DNA of 64,000 nt from Brienomyrus brachyistius. Its lineage: Eukaryota; Chordata; Actinopteri; Osteoglossiformes; Mormyridae. The DNA lies in NCBI RefSeq assembly GCF_023856365.1, contig NW_026043020.1, positions 1 through 64,000 of the forward strand. Direction: 5' to 3'. A program made the position numbers and the translations under genes. Of this stretch, positions 34,700 through 59,100 are shown piece by piece (within the stretch, counting starts at the first letter, position 1; each line of letters begins with the position of its first letter). Under the pieces are notes generated by a model. The model was not told where the DNA came from and searched no databases. It was given only the letters and a program-made list of their open reading frames with translations.

Positions 34700-35960
34700 T
34701 TATATAATAAAATAAGTGCCCCCTGCGGCCCCAGAGCCCGAGCAGCCGTCTCCGCTGCCTGCAGCTACCGCGCCCACGTCCGAGGCGCTTTCCCTGCCTG
34801 CAGCTCCCGGGCAGGCGCCCCCTCTGCAGCCTGCAGCTCCAGTCCCTGGCCCCACTCCAGTCCCTTCTCCCCCTGTGACTCTGGTACCCTCACCCCGACG
34901 AGCCCGACCCCGGCCGCAGGTCCTTATGTCTGTGTCCCATAAGGGGAGAGGACACAGACGCACGGCTGGGGTCCCACCCGCCCAGCCCCCTGGCTCGCCC
35001 TCCCTCGCCGGCGCTAGGGCTTGGTCGGCGCCTGCGGGTCCTGGCCCTCCGGGTCGGCTGTCGTCTGCGGGTCCCCCTCCGCGGCCTCGTCGCCCTGCCT
35101 CGGTCCCTCCTCCGGCGTCTTATCGGTTGCCTGCGGGCCCCCCGACGGCGGCTCCTCATTCGCCTGCTGGTCCTCCCGCTCTGGCGTGTCGGAGGACGTC
35201 GCCGTCTGCTGCGGCTCCCCCTCTCTCCTTGCCCTCGCCAGGGTCCCTTCCAGCTCCTTCGTCCCCTTCCCTGGTCTCCCCTCCGACTCCCTCCTTCGTC
35301 CCTGCGTCTGTCCCTCACCCCATCTCCTCGGCCCCTCCGGCTCCGGCCTCCCGGCCGCCTGCAGCCCTTCCGGCTGCCTCCCGTCGCCCGCTGGGTCTCC
35401 CTCGGGCTCCTCTTGGTTCCCCCTCCTTCTCTCCCTGGCCTCCCGTCTTTGTCCCTCCTGCCTCTGCTCCCCCTCGCTTTGTTCCTCCTGTCTCTGTCCC
35501 TCCTCTCTTTGTCCCTCGTCCCTCTGGCTTCTGCTCCTCTTTCCCCGATGTTCCCTTCGTTCACTCCCGGTCCTTTTGTCCTGCCTGTTCCCTCCGTGTC
35601 CCCCTTTCTGATCTGTTTCTCTGCCTTTCCTGTCTTATGTCAAGTCTTGTCCTGGCTCCTTCCCCTGTGCCAGTTCTGTCTGTCCGTTCTGTTCCCTGTC
35701 CCTCATTAATGAGGTTTTATATAGATATACATATATGCCCGGCTTGTCCGCTCCTCGTGTGTGCCACGCCCCCTGATTACCCACGTGTGCTTCCCTGATC
35801 GTCTCCTGCTTTGCCCGATTACTTTGATTAGTCATGACCTATTTTAAGTCCTGGTCTTACCTGTTTGCCCTGTCCGTCATTGTAGTTTGTCAATGCCTGC
35901 GTTCCGTCCTGCTCTACCCGCTCCGTTTCCCCGATTAAAGACCCGTTTTCACAAACACAA
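34700..35960 (+). mobile_element. Proline-rich retroelement 3' fragment, copy B
   Basis: A plus frame of 360 codons (34716-35798) is Pro/Ala/Ser-rich and ends with the same VCATPPDYPRVLP as copy A at 15085. The start (PPAAPEPEQPSPLP) and tail (GTGCTTCCCTGATCGT) also match. Copy B is longer, with a pyrimidine-rich interior. Strong C>G strand skew opens frames in several registers, so a long frame alone does not prove coding. It ends ATTAAAGACCCG and an A-rich tail, then the satellite begins. Confidence 0.55.
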
Positions 35961-35966
35961 AAAATT

Positions 35967-38900
35967 GGTTCAGATAGGCGACGGACAATCTGATTGGCTC
36001 AGATAGGCGACGGACAATCTGATTGGCTCAGATAGGCGACGGACAATCTGATTGGCTCAGATAGGCGACGGACAATCTGATTGGCTCAGATAGGCGACGG
36101 ACAATCTGATTGGCTCAGATAGGCGACGGACAATCTGATTGGCTCAGATAGGCGACGGACAATCTGATTGGCTCAGATAGGCGACGGACAATCTGATTGG
36201 CTCAGATAGGCGACGGACAATCTGATTGGCTCAGATAGGCGACGGACAATCTGATTGGCTCAGATAGGCGACGGACAATCTGATTGGCTCAGATAGGCGA
36301 CGGACAATCTGATTGGCTCAGATAGGCGACGGACAATCTGATTGGCTCAGATAGGCGACGGACAATCTGATTGGCTCAGATAGGCGACGGACAATCTGAT
36401 TGGCTCAGATAGGCGACGGACAATCTGATTGGCTCAGATAGGCGACGGACAATCTGATTGGCTCAGATAGGCGACGGACAATCTGATTGGCTCAGATAGG
36501 CGACGGACAATCTGATTGGCTCAGATAGGCGACGGACAATCTGATTGGCTCAGATAGGCGACGGACAATCTGATTGGCTCAGATAGGCGACGGACAATCT
36601 GATTGGCTCAGATAGGCGACGGACAATCTGATTGGCTCAGATAGGCGACGGACAATCTGATTGGCTCAGATAGGCGACGGACAATCTGATTGGCTCAGAT
36701 AGGCGACGGACAATCTGATTGGCTCAGATAGGCGACGGACAATCTGATTGGCTCAGATAGGCGACGGACAATCTGATTGGCTCAGATAGGCGACGGACAA
36801 TCTGATTGGCTCAGATAGGCGACGGACAATCTGATTGGCTCAGATAGGCGACGGACAATCTGATTGGCTCAGATAGGCGACGGACAATCTGATTGGCTCA
36901 GATAGGCGACGGACAATCTGATTGGCTCAGATAGGCGACGGACAATCTGATTGGCTCAGATAGGCGACGGACAATCTGATTGGCTCAGATAGGCGACGGA
37001 CAATCTGATTGGCTCAGATAGGCGACGGACAATCTGATTGGCTCAGATAGGCGACGGACAATCTGATTGGCTCAGATAGGCGACGGACAATCTGATTGGC
37101 TCAGATAGGCGACGGACAATCTGATTGGCTCAGATAGGCGACGGACAATCTGATTGGCTCAGATAGGCGACGGACAATCTGATTGGCTCAGATAGGCGAC
37201 GGACAATCTGATTGGCTCAGATAGGCGACGGACAATCTGATTGGCTCAGATAGGCGACGGACAATCTGATTGGCTCAGATAGGCGACGGACAATCTGATT
37301 GGCTCAGATAGGCGACGGACAATCTGATTGGCTCAGATAGGCGACGGACAATCTGATTGGCTCAGATAGGCGACGGACAATCTGATTGGCTCAGATAGGC
37401 GACGGACAATCTGATTGGCTCAGATAGGCGACGGACAATCTGATTGGCTCAGATAGGCGACGGACAATCTGATTGGCTCAGATAGGCGACGGACAATCTG
37501 ATTGGCTCAGATAGGCGACGGACAATCTGATTGGCTCAGATAGGCGACGGACAATCTGATTGGCTCAGATAGGCGACGGACAATCTGATTGGCTCAGATA
37601 GGCGACGGACAATCTGATTGGCTCAGATAGGCGACGGACAATCTGATTGGCTCAGATAGGCGACGGACAATCTGATTGGCTCAGATAGGCGACGGACAAT
37701 CTGATTGGCTCAGATAGGCGACGGACAATCTGATTGGCTCAGATAGGCGACGGACAATCTGATTGGCTCAGATAGGCGACGGACAATCTGATTGGCTCAG
37801 ATAGGCGACGGACAATCTGATTGGCTCAGATAGGCGACGGACAATCTGATTGGCTCAGATAGGCGACGGACAATCTGATTGGCTCAGATAGGCGACGGAC
37901 AATCTGATTGGCTCAGATAGGCGACGGACAATCTGATTGGCTCAGATAGGCGACGGACAATCTGATTGGCTCAGATAGGCGACGGACAATCTGATTGGCT
38001 CAGATAGGCGACGGACAATCTGATTGGCTCAGATAGGCGACGGACAATCTGATTGGCTCAGATAGGCGACGGACAATCTGATTGGCTCAGATAGGCGACG
38101 GACAATCTGATTGGCTCAGATAGGCGACGGACAATCTGATTGGCTCAGATAGGCGACGGACAATCTGATTGGCTCAGATAGGCGACGGACAATCTGATTG
38201 GCTCAGATAGGCGACGGACAATCTGATTGGCTCAGATAGGCGACGGACAATCTGATTGGCTCAGATAGGCGACGGACAATCTGATTGGCTCAGATAGGCG
38301 ACGGACAATCTGATTGGCTCAGATAGGCGACGGACAATCTGATTGGCTCAGATAGGCGACGGACAATCTGATTGGCTCAGATAGGCGACGGACAATCTGA
38401 TTGGCTCAGATAGGCGACGGACAATCTGATTGGCTCAGATAGGCGACGGACAATCTGATTGGCTCAGATAGGCGACGGACAATCTGATTGGCTCAGATAG
38501 GCGACGGACAATCTGATTGGCTCAGATAGGCGACGGACAATCTGATTGGCTCAGATAGGCGACGGACAATCTGATTGGCTCAGATAGGCGACGGACAATC
38601 TGATTGGCTCAGATAGGCGACGGACGATCTGATTGGCTCAGATAGGCGACGGACGATCTGATTGGCTCAGATAGGCGACGGACGATCTGATTGGCTCAGA
38701 TAGGCGACGGACGATCTGATTGGCTCAGATAGGCGACGGACGATCTGATTGGCTCAGATAGGCGACGGACGATCTGATTGGCTCAGATAGGCGACGGACG
38801 ATCTGATTGGCTCAGATAGGCGACGGACGATCTGATTGGCTCAGATAGGCGACGGACGATCTGATTGGCTCAGATAGGCGACGGACGATCTGATTGGCTC

Positions 38901-39544
38901 AGATAGGCGACGGACGATCTGATTGGCTCAGATAGGCGACGGACGATCTGATTGGCTCAGATAGGCGACGGACGATCTGATTGGCTCAGATAGGCGACGG
39001 ACGATCTGATTGGCTCAGATAGGCGACGGACGATCTGATTGGCTCAGATAGGCGACGGACGATCTGATTGGCTCAGATAGGCGACGGACGATCTGATTGG
39101 TTCAGATAGGCGACGGACGATCTGATTGGTTCAGATAGGCGACGGACAATCTGATTGGCTCAGATAGGCGACGGACAATCTGATTGGCTCAGATAGGCGA
39201 CGGACAATCTGATTGGCTCAGATAGGCGACGGACAATCTGATTGGCTCAGATAGGCGACGGACAATCTGATTGGCTCAGATAGGCGACGGACAATCTGAT
39301 TGGCTCAGATAGGCGACGGACAATCTGATTGGCTCAGATAGGCGACGGACAATCTGATTGGCTCAGATAGGCGACGGACAATCTGATTGGCTCAGATAGG
39401 CGACGGACAATCTGATTGGCTCAGATAGGCGACGGACAATCTGATTGGTTCAGATAGGCGACGGACGATCTGATTGGCTCAGATAGGCGACGGACGATCT
39501 GATTGGTCCAGATAGGCGACGGACGATCTGATTGGTTCAGATAG
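35967..39544 (+). repeat. 29-bp satellite, forward arm (about 123 copies)
   Basis: The unit reads CTGATTGGCTCAGATAGG, then CGACGGACAAT, 29 bases in all, near-perfect throughout. A block of about 18 units with GACGATC instead of GACAATC spans roughly 38620-39130, and three more lie at the inner end (39460-39540). The first unit and a few inner units have GGTTC instead of GGCTC. No frame encodes a plausible protein. Real length may differ, since arrays of this kind assemble poorly. Confidence 0.98.
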
Positions 39545-39552
39545 TCCGTCGC

Positions 39553-50997
<11,445 letters not shown>

Positions 50998-51556
50998 TTT
51001 TCAGTCCGTACTAAAGACGTATTGCAAAATAAGCAGAGGTCCAACAGTAGGCCTTTGAATGGGCTACAGGCTGCATTGGGTTCTGCTGCTTTTTCTTCCG
51101 AGTCGCCTGCCCCTCCTCCCCCGAAGTCATCGGCTCTTCCTCGGTTGTATCACACACAGGTTCGGAAACATTCGATGCGCATTACCGTCCCCTCCTGCAC
51201 TGGAGGGTTAAGGACAACGTGATTATATCGAACCAAAATTGAAATGTGCAAGTTGACTTTCCTAGTTATACGTCTTCATTTTTATTCTGGGTTTAACAAC
51301 CATGAGTTTATGACGTATTTTACATGATTAGTTGGCGACTGGACCTTATTGTTTATATCTCTTATTAAGGATCCATCCATCCATACATCAATTATCAAAA
51401 CCACACACTTACAATCCGAGTCTAGTTTCATATGCTGCGCTGCTGAGCGACCCGCAGAATATTATGCATGAGTACAAGTCACAAGCCCCGTTTCCACTAA
51501 CACGGGGCCGGTTCTAGCTTGGTGCCTTTTGAGACCGAGGCAAAAAGATGCAGACT

Positions 51557-51628
51557 CTCCCCGTCGGGGAATCGAACCCCGGTCTCCCGCGTGACAGGCG
51601 GGGATACTCACCACTATACTAACGAGGA
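51557..51628 (-). tRNA. trnD-GTC: tRNA-Asp (GTC)
   Basis: On the minus strand, 72 bases start TCCTCGTTAGTATAGTGG and end CCCGACGGGGAG. The D arm, an anticodon stem-loop CCGCCTGTCACGCGG with anticodon GTC, the T arm GGGGTTCGATTCCCC and a 7-bp acceptor stem (one G-U pair) with discriminator G are all present. A and B boxes are intact, and a run of five T follows within about 12 bases as an RNA polymerase III terminator. No intron. It lies alone between U2AF2 and rgs11. Confidence 0.97.
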
Positions 51629-51639
51629 GATGTACGCGC

Positions 51640-53104
51640 ACTACTTTTACATCTTCAAGATAAACAGCGGATGACTACTAACATTTGCGAGTAATCAATG
51701 ACTGAGCTTCATGTCATGACCATGGTGCTCAAGAGAAGAAAAAATACATAATGTACGTCCACTGATACCAGAACAACCATATAGCTTTATACTAAGACGA
51801 TGATTAAACGGAAAATTCCTTTACAAAACACTGCCACAAAATCATAGTTTCGCAATATTACATCGTGCAACGGGACACAGTGTAAGTACGTGAAGTCGGT
51901 AATTAAATCAAGAAAAAAAAGTGAGAGGAAAAGAATACTTTTCTATTATCATATTTTTCTAACTGGCCAAACTGAGTCATATTTTGATTATACACACTAA
52001 CAGAAAAACAGTGCAAATCTCCGGTAGTCCGTTTCACTTGCGCTCCGCTATGGGGCAGTAACAAGCAGAGCTTAAGTGTGGAAGGAAAAAAAAAACACAG
52101 GACAGCATCAATCCCAACTTCACAAACGCCGGAGATCGAGATGCTGTAAGCATGACAATTAACATCTTTATCCAAGGGAACAGCTGCAAGACACAGATGC
52201 CGCGCCTAACAAAGGTAGGATCGATTCCGAAGTTCAGGCATTTACAGACGCGGACTCTTCTGGAGTTGATTTTTTTCGGGAGATACGCATCAACTTCAAA
52301 AGTATGAACCGCATTATATCTATATCTGTTATGACGTTGTAGCTATTGATACTGATGCATCACAAAAATAATTTAAATGTTTTTTCATTCTGACATATGT
52401 TCGTTCGGACGAGGATTTTATTATATGAGATAAGTTTTAAATGAAAACTTTTTTTAATCTATATGATTAATTCTCGAATCTAAGCCAGACTTCACATAAA
52501 TCATTCATTCATAAATATAATGGAACATACAACATCCAGGTATCCATGAAATTTATGATCAGGCTATACGTTTGTGATAACAACAAAACAACACAACATG
52601 TATATTTACAATATATGGGCCTATTGTTTAATATTGCCTCCAAATTATAGCCAGACAATAACGCAATAGGCCGACATCAAACTATTTTCATGTAAAACAA
52701 AAGTGCTGGCAGTTTGCTTGTGCTTACAGACCCCGCCTTGAGCCCATCCAGAAAGATCCCAAAAATAACCGACAAGCAAAGGTTGTAACAATCTGAGCAT
52801 GTTTAGTTTAATGTAATCAGGAGCCGAATTAATAACGCGAATAAATGATCAAACCGAAAGTCTGTAGTCGGGAATATCCGATAACGTCTTTGACGTGCAG
52901 TTAAGATAGTCAGAGGAAAAACCTTGTAGTTTACTTATATATATGCCTAAATATATGAGTGTGTCTCTCCGGTGATTTAATGATGAATATAACGATTACA
53001 TATCAAATCACACATTAAGCAATTATTATATTACTAGGTTGAACGTTTTCACTATGTCTGTCGTCACCTTGATTTCACGATTTTGACTATTCTTCTTATC
53101 CCAG
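51640..53104. other. Non-coding interval between tRNA-Asp and rgs11
   Basis: No gene recognised. The 5' exon of rgs11, encoding its start codon, should lie in or before this interval but could not be identified with confidence. Confidence 0.35.
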
Positions 53105-56100
53105 ATTGAACAAGTCATTGTGGCGATGCAAGATCCCGACATGGGGATAAAGATGAAGATTCAAAGACTGTTAATCACAGTGATTCCACATGCGATGACA
53201 GGTGCACGATACATATTTTACTTTTAAAAATAATTTTTCATGCCGCCCGGGTTGTCTTACACCCGGCCGTGCAGTGTCCCGGGGGCCGGGTCCTAATGGT
53301 CATTTAAGCCCTTCACAGGAAAGCCCATACATCGGCGGTCTTCGGGAATCCTGTGCATTAAGACTGTCATCGATCTCCTTGCGCTCATATTTATTTATGT
53401 AATTTATTTATCGAGTTCAGCGTTTTTGATTTATGACGGCTTAATGCATTTCTCGACTCTAACTAGATGCCTTCCTCGCTATGCCTTCCCAGGAAATGAT
53501 ATCGTGGAGTGGCTAATTCAGAAGTACTCCATCATGGAAGAAGGTAGGGCCGAGAAGTATGTAGGGAAGCGTTACCTGGTGCTCTTATGTGAGGTTAATC
53601 GATTGTTTTTTTCCCTTCGTGACGACGATGGCGCCCCTGCTGGCGAAAGACGTCATCAGGTTTTTTTTTTTTTGTAATAAAATAACAGAAATAAACGAGT
53701 CTTTTGAATAATAAATACAAATGAAGTAATAGAATTTGTCATCCATACAACAGATTAGCCTAGCTGCATTTATGTGTAAGCATATGCAATTCACGTGTCT
53801 GACAGAAGCATGTTCTGTTCCATTGATATTGCTGAGCCTGTGAATTAATAAATGTCAGAATTGAGCTTGTCCATAACATAGACACCCCATTCGCCTGAAG
53901 CTTTTGGGATTTTCTTCCCCTGGCGTCAATTTATCTGCTGAATTATTTATCTTTCTGCTGAGAGGCTATTAGTACAAATAATCTGTAGGCCAGTCCGAGT
54001 CGCGCCGCTACGCATGCTGAGCTGTACGGTTTGATAGTCCCGATGCAAACTTCGCTGATAGCCAGAGGCAGTCAGTCATGCCTGGAGAAATATCGCTATC
54101 CGTCTCCCTCATTATGCACTTCTGCAAGACGCTGTTGTCCTGAATTCCCGGGCGATGCAGATGAGGTTTTAAATAGCAAGGGAGCAGATTTCCCTGATTT
54201 ACAGCCCAGATTGGAAAAGAAGTCGGAATGGAAAGGAGGGGACTTTTAGGCAGTAGATGGCAGATGCATTAACAGACTTGAATGGGCAAAAAACCTGTTT
54301 GCCCCGGTAAGCAGTTACCCCTCCCTGTAAACACTAGGCTTCCCCCTAGCAGCGCTGTTGCATGCGCCGGTCTGAAACCCCCGGGAGCGCCTGACTGCCA
54401 ATGGCCGCGGAGGCAGCCGGAAAGTGGAAAGTCCCAATTACTCGTATTAATTATAGTTCCGATGAGGAATGCACCATCCCCGCGGCTTATTCTGTGCACC
54501 ATGTCAACGTTTTTTCCAGTTACTTGCTATACCGTAAAATAAAATATAATATGCCTACTCAGTTTCTAGTTATCGTGTGTTCTACTGTATTCCACTGACA
54601 AAAATTTAGAGAATTACTATGCCTAAATCTGGGCTACGAGTAGTGGATTTGTTTGAGCTTTGAGTAGTTTACGTGGAAATGAGTGACCACTTGTGTGTTT
54701 TCAGAGGCACTTCATTGTGGGGAATCTGATCGTGAAGCACGGCTACATTTACCCCCTAAAGGACCCCAGGACGCTCGTCCTGGGGGCCCGACGAGACGCC
54801 GTATCGCTTCCAGGTAACCTAAAACCACGGTTTCTTCAGATGGAGGGCAGCGCGGAGAGGGTGGTGGCCATGTGGGGGGGCACGCATATCGAAACTATTC
54901 GTTGGAGAGACTGCGGAATTACCGTGTAGGACAGTATTTCTCAATCTGGTCCGGGCTCCAGAGCTGAGAGGGTGCAAAAACGTAGACTGTCTGGTAGGGA
55001 GCTGGGAGGGAGCAAAAACGTGGATCATCTGTGTGTCGCCGAGGGACCGGATTGGGAAACACTGATGTATGAGAACCAATGCAGTTAAAGTAGCAAAATG
55101 CCTTCCACCCGCCTTGTCCCTGACATGTTAAATCACAAAGCACCTTTGTCACGCTGCTTCTGAATAGTTTCAAATGACAGCATCTCCTTTTTGCTAGACT
55201 CCGTACTTCTGGAGCTCTCAGCAGTGGCCAGCCTCCCGAGCTAGATTACGGTGATTACCAATTATTAATCATGTGCTCGCCTATTACATCATTACTTCCC
55301 TTTACTAGAATAATAGAAAAACACAGTTTCTTGCCATGTCTTTCTTTTGCTCTTCTAAAGCGATTTATTTGACTAAGAAGAATATCAGAAGCAAGGGCAG
55401 CTGATAGACTATGAAAAGGTAAGAGAAAATTTTATTTATGTACATTTCAATGCTATTCTTATTCGCTGGTCTGAAGCATTGCTTGATGAGATCATGTGAT
55501 AGCTGAATGCCTCATGGGAGTTTTACTTACACAAAATATTAAGAGGGTAGAAGGAAAAATGATTGGTTCAGAGAGATAACCAATTAGATTGTACATGAGG
55601 TGGATCCGAGCAACTAGAGGAGGCAGGAGCAACCAATCAGATGTCTTGGTCCTGCCTCCTCTGCAATCTGATTGGTTATCTATCCGAACCAATCATTTTC
55701 CTTCTGCCCTCAGAACATTTTTGTGTAAGAAAAACCTCCCACCATTATGCACATAGTAGGATCGCACATAGACATCCACCAACTTGCCGCCATGTTGCGT
55801 CAGGGTCAACGCATTTTAGGTTCTCATCAGTAAGAGGGTTTGTGAATCCGACACTGCCAGCTGATATCCTGGGAGGGGTTCGGCCTGTGAGTCATAACGT
55901 GAACCCATGCAGCAACGCAGCCAGCCGTGCGACCTGGCAATGTCGCATATTAAACATCGTCTCCGCAGGACAGCTACAACATGTTGCACAAACGGATCAA
56001 CCACACCTGGGACTTCGTGGTGATGCAGGCGAAGGAGCAGCTCAGGTAAACCCCACCCCAGCCCGGGAATACTGTCGCATCGAGCTATGAAATCAATTTC

Positions 56101-59100
56101 ATAAATGCACACAAGGGGACAGATGAGAATGGATGAATAAATCTCGTATTAAGAGGATGATGATGTTACCTAAATTAAAAGTAACATGGTGTGTGGTCAT
56201 AATTTCCCTCCTATCTGTTAAATCAGACCTCAGCCTAAACACTAGAGTCGGAAATCCATTTCTAAGTGAAAAAGGAAACAGAAAAATGAAAACCCTACCT
56301 TGCAGTTCAGTGATTACCGCTATATGCTAATTACCCAGTATGCTTTCTGACTCTCCATCGACTGCTCTGCTCCTACCAGGGCAGCCAAACAGAGGCGCAA
56401 GGCGGACCGCATCGTGCTGGAATGTCAGGAACAGGCCTACTGGCTCGTCAACAGACCGCCAGTAAGCACCTCCCCCGAAACCCCTGACTCCCTACATCTG
56501 CCCCGGCGAAAACCCAGTATGCTGTGATTAGAGTAAAGCACACACTGGGTAAACCTGACTCAATGCACCTTGGCAGCTCGAATATCGCCCTCAGGCTGGG
56601 GGCGATTCTAGGATTTTTTTGAGGTTGTGGGGCAGAGTGGTGGCTCTGGGCCTAGGGATCTGTGCAAGCAAGTGGAAGGTTGTTGGTTCAAATCCTGTGA
56701 ATGCCCAGAGTGATTCTACTCCGTTGGGCCTTTCAGCAAGGGCCTTAACCTGCAATTGCTTTGTCCTGGGTATGACATTAATCTACATGCAGGCCTGTTA
56801 GGAGATCCTTCAACTTACAGGGGAAACTTGGAAGGATTGGCAGGAAGGCATAGGCAGGGTCCCATTCCCCCACAGAGAGCTGGGGGGGTTGTGCAGTTCT
56901 CTCCCACGACAACGGGTTTGTTCAATGAAGGAAGGCAAAGGAAACATCTGTAAGGACATATGGAACATTTCGGTATAATTTTCGATCTCCGTCATCTCCA
57001 GAGCATTGAGCTCAGCAAAATTCACGGGGGGGGGGGGGGGGGGGGGAGTTTTATCTTCGTTAAGTAAGACACACAGAGTGTCTCCATGCATACTTTGTGG
57101 GGGAGGAATATATCACTTCAGGCCTGATAACCCACTACTGCTTCAGTGTGATCATGAAATATTTACTTAGCTGGGAAGAAGCCTATGTTCTGTGGGACGA
57201 GAGCTTTCAGAAGACAGACAGGACAGCAGGCTGCGGGAATGAGCAACTGCACCCTCGCTGAGTGTAATTTGGAGTTCATGAATAACACAGGAGAGTGGAG
57301 AATGAAAGTGTGGGACAGGAGCAGAGTGTGGTGTGTATCTGGCTTAATCCCCGGCCGTCACTAGGGCCCCTTTCTGCTGGGTGCGCAGCATCTCTCAGGG
57401 CTAATAAGCATACAGCGTTTATGTGGGCCATTATCCCCATCCGGGGCGGCATCAGGAGGTGGGAATGGCAGCCACGCAGCTGCGGATCACATCCTAAATT
57501 CAGCTTATTTTGCAGATGTACCTTTTATTGAGACTAGAGCAGTTGGGGGTTTAGGGACTTCTCTCAGGGGTCCAGTGGTGATGTCACTCTGCTGACTGTG
57601 GGATTTAAACCCGGCAACCTTCCAGTCATAGGCGGCGACTGCCAACCCGCTCAGCCACACACCACCTTCATTGATGAAACCCACCGTTTTGACGCCAATT
57701 AGACGGAAACACAGTTGAGCCAAAAACCACGCAGCGTAGGGCCCCCCAGTCAGGTGCTGCTCGTGTTTAAAGGCAGGGACGCTCTGCACTCTGGTACGGC
57801 CAGGTGGACGGGGGAAGCTGGGGGGGGGGGGGGGATTAAAACCAGCAAATGACAAAATGGCCGCTTCCTGCCTCCTTTCTCTTTGCCCGAGAAACACGAG
57901 ACGCATCGCTAAGACTGGTGATGCTTGGATCTGGGGAGAGAGGAGTGCGAAGGGACTGGGAGACGGCCTGAAGCTAAAATGCAGACATGCTGTGTTTGCG
58001 TCTCCCCCCCCCACCACCCCCCCACTTGTTGGGCCTTTTAAACGAGCTGAAGAGGATCCCACCTCCGGAATACCGGATCCATTATCTGACCTCTATTCCT
58101 GCGGCTCAGGCTTAATGCTGCATGTTTAGCGGAGAGATAATGGATGTAATTGCAAATAGCAGCGTAATAATTTGCCAAATAGTCTCTCTGCTGTTAAGTC
58201 CTGAGCTGATCTGAAGCACTTTAATTGGGATTTAAGGAAACCATGTTAAATCAGATTGCATTCAGTATCGACATTTGGTTAGTTTATTCTGTAAAGCAGG
58301 GTACCCCAGTCCTGATCATGGATACTGTGTCACCGACTGGCCCTCCAGGACCGAATGGTCCTTTTGGAAAGCTGTCACACTGTCCCCTACTGGGCAGTGT
58401 CGCCATGGGCTGTACCCAGTGGCATCATGGGAAATGTGACCAGTAGTGCTAAGGGGTATTAATGCAGCGTTAGACCGGCGTCAGTCTGCTTGAGAGAAAC
58501 GAGCTCACTCTTCATCTGAAGTTCAGCTAAGGATTTCTCACCCTCTGATTTTCTGCAGCCGGGAACATTCAGCGTTCAAGAACAAGGCCCTGAGCGAAGG
58601 AACCGGCACAACTCCCGAGTCCAGCTGGTCTGAGCTTTTTATTAAGCATATACATTTTTTCCGTAATGCCAGTACCTGCTGTTTATCGCCTCTGTCAGTC
58701 ACAGGACCGGATCGGGCAAACAAGAGAGCCGCTCGGGGCCTAGATAAGATCAAAGTCATGAAGAAAAAATATGTATATTAATATCTATATATATATGGCA
58801 GCTATAGGCAGAATAGGCTGTTGCCTGGGCCCCCAAATTACCAAGGAAGTGAAGTGATAATCAGTGTTTTTGGTGGGAGGGCATCCGAGGGAAGCTCGTG
58901 TGTGAGTGTGACAGCACTTCGTTGTGCTCATCTTTCTGTCTCACTTCTTCCTCACTTCCTGCTCTCGTTTTCCATGCTAACGTAAGTACGTCAGCAGTCC
59001 CACAAGTACATACTCGTAATAGTGCTATATTATTCATGGTTTCTAGACTGGATGTCTGCTTAGTAAAGCCAGGAGCTGAGTGTGAGCAGAATTCCTACTG

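Noticed and set aside
34890..35611. Long overlapping open frames on both strands (Arg-rich minus frame, Ser/Cys-rich plus frame)
   Set aside because: They arise from C-rich, low-complexity sequence that opens several frames at once; only the 34716 frame shares a conserved end with another copy.
39545..39552. Simple fold-back chimeric read as sole explanation of the palindrome
   Set aside because: Variant units are not mirrored around the centre, although misassembly of two different arrays is still possible.
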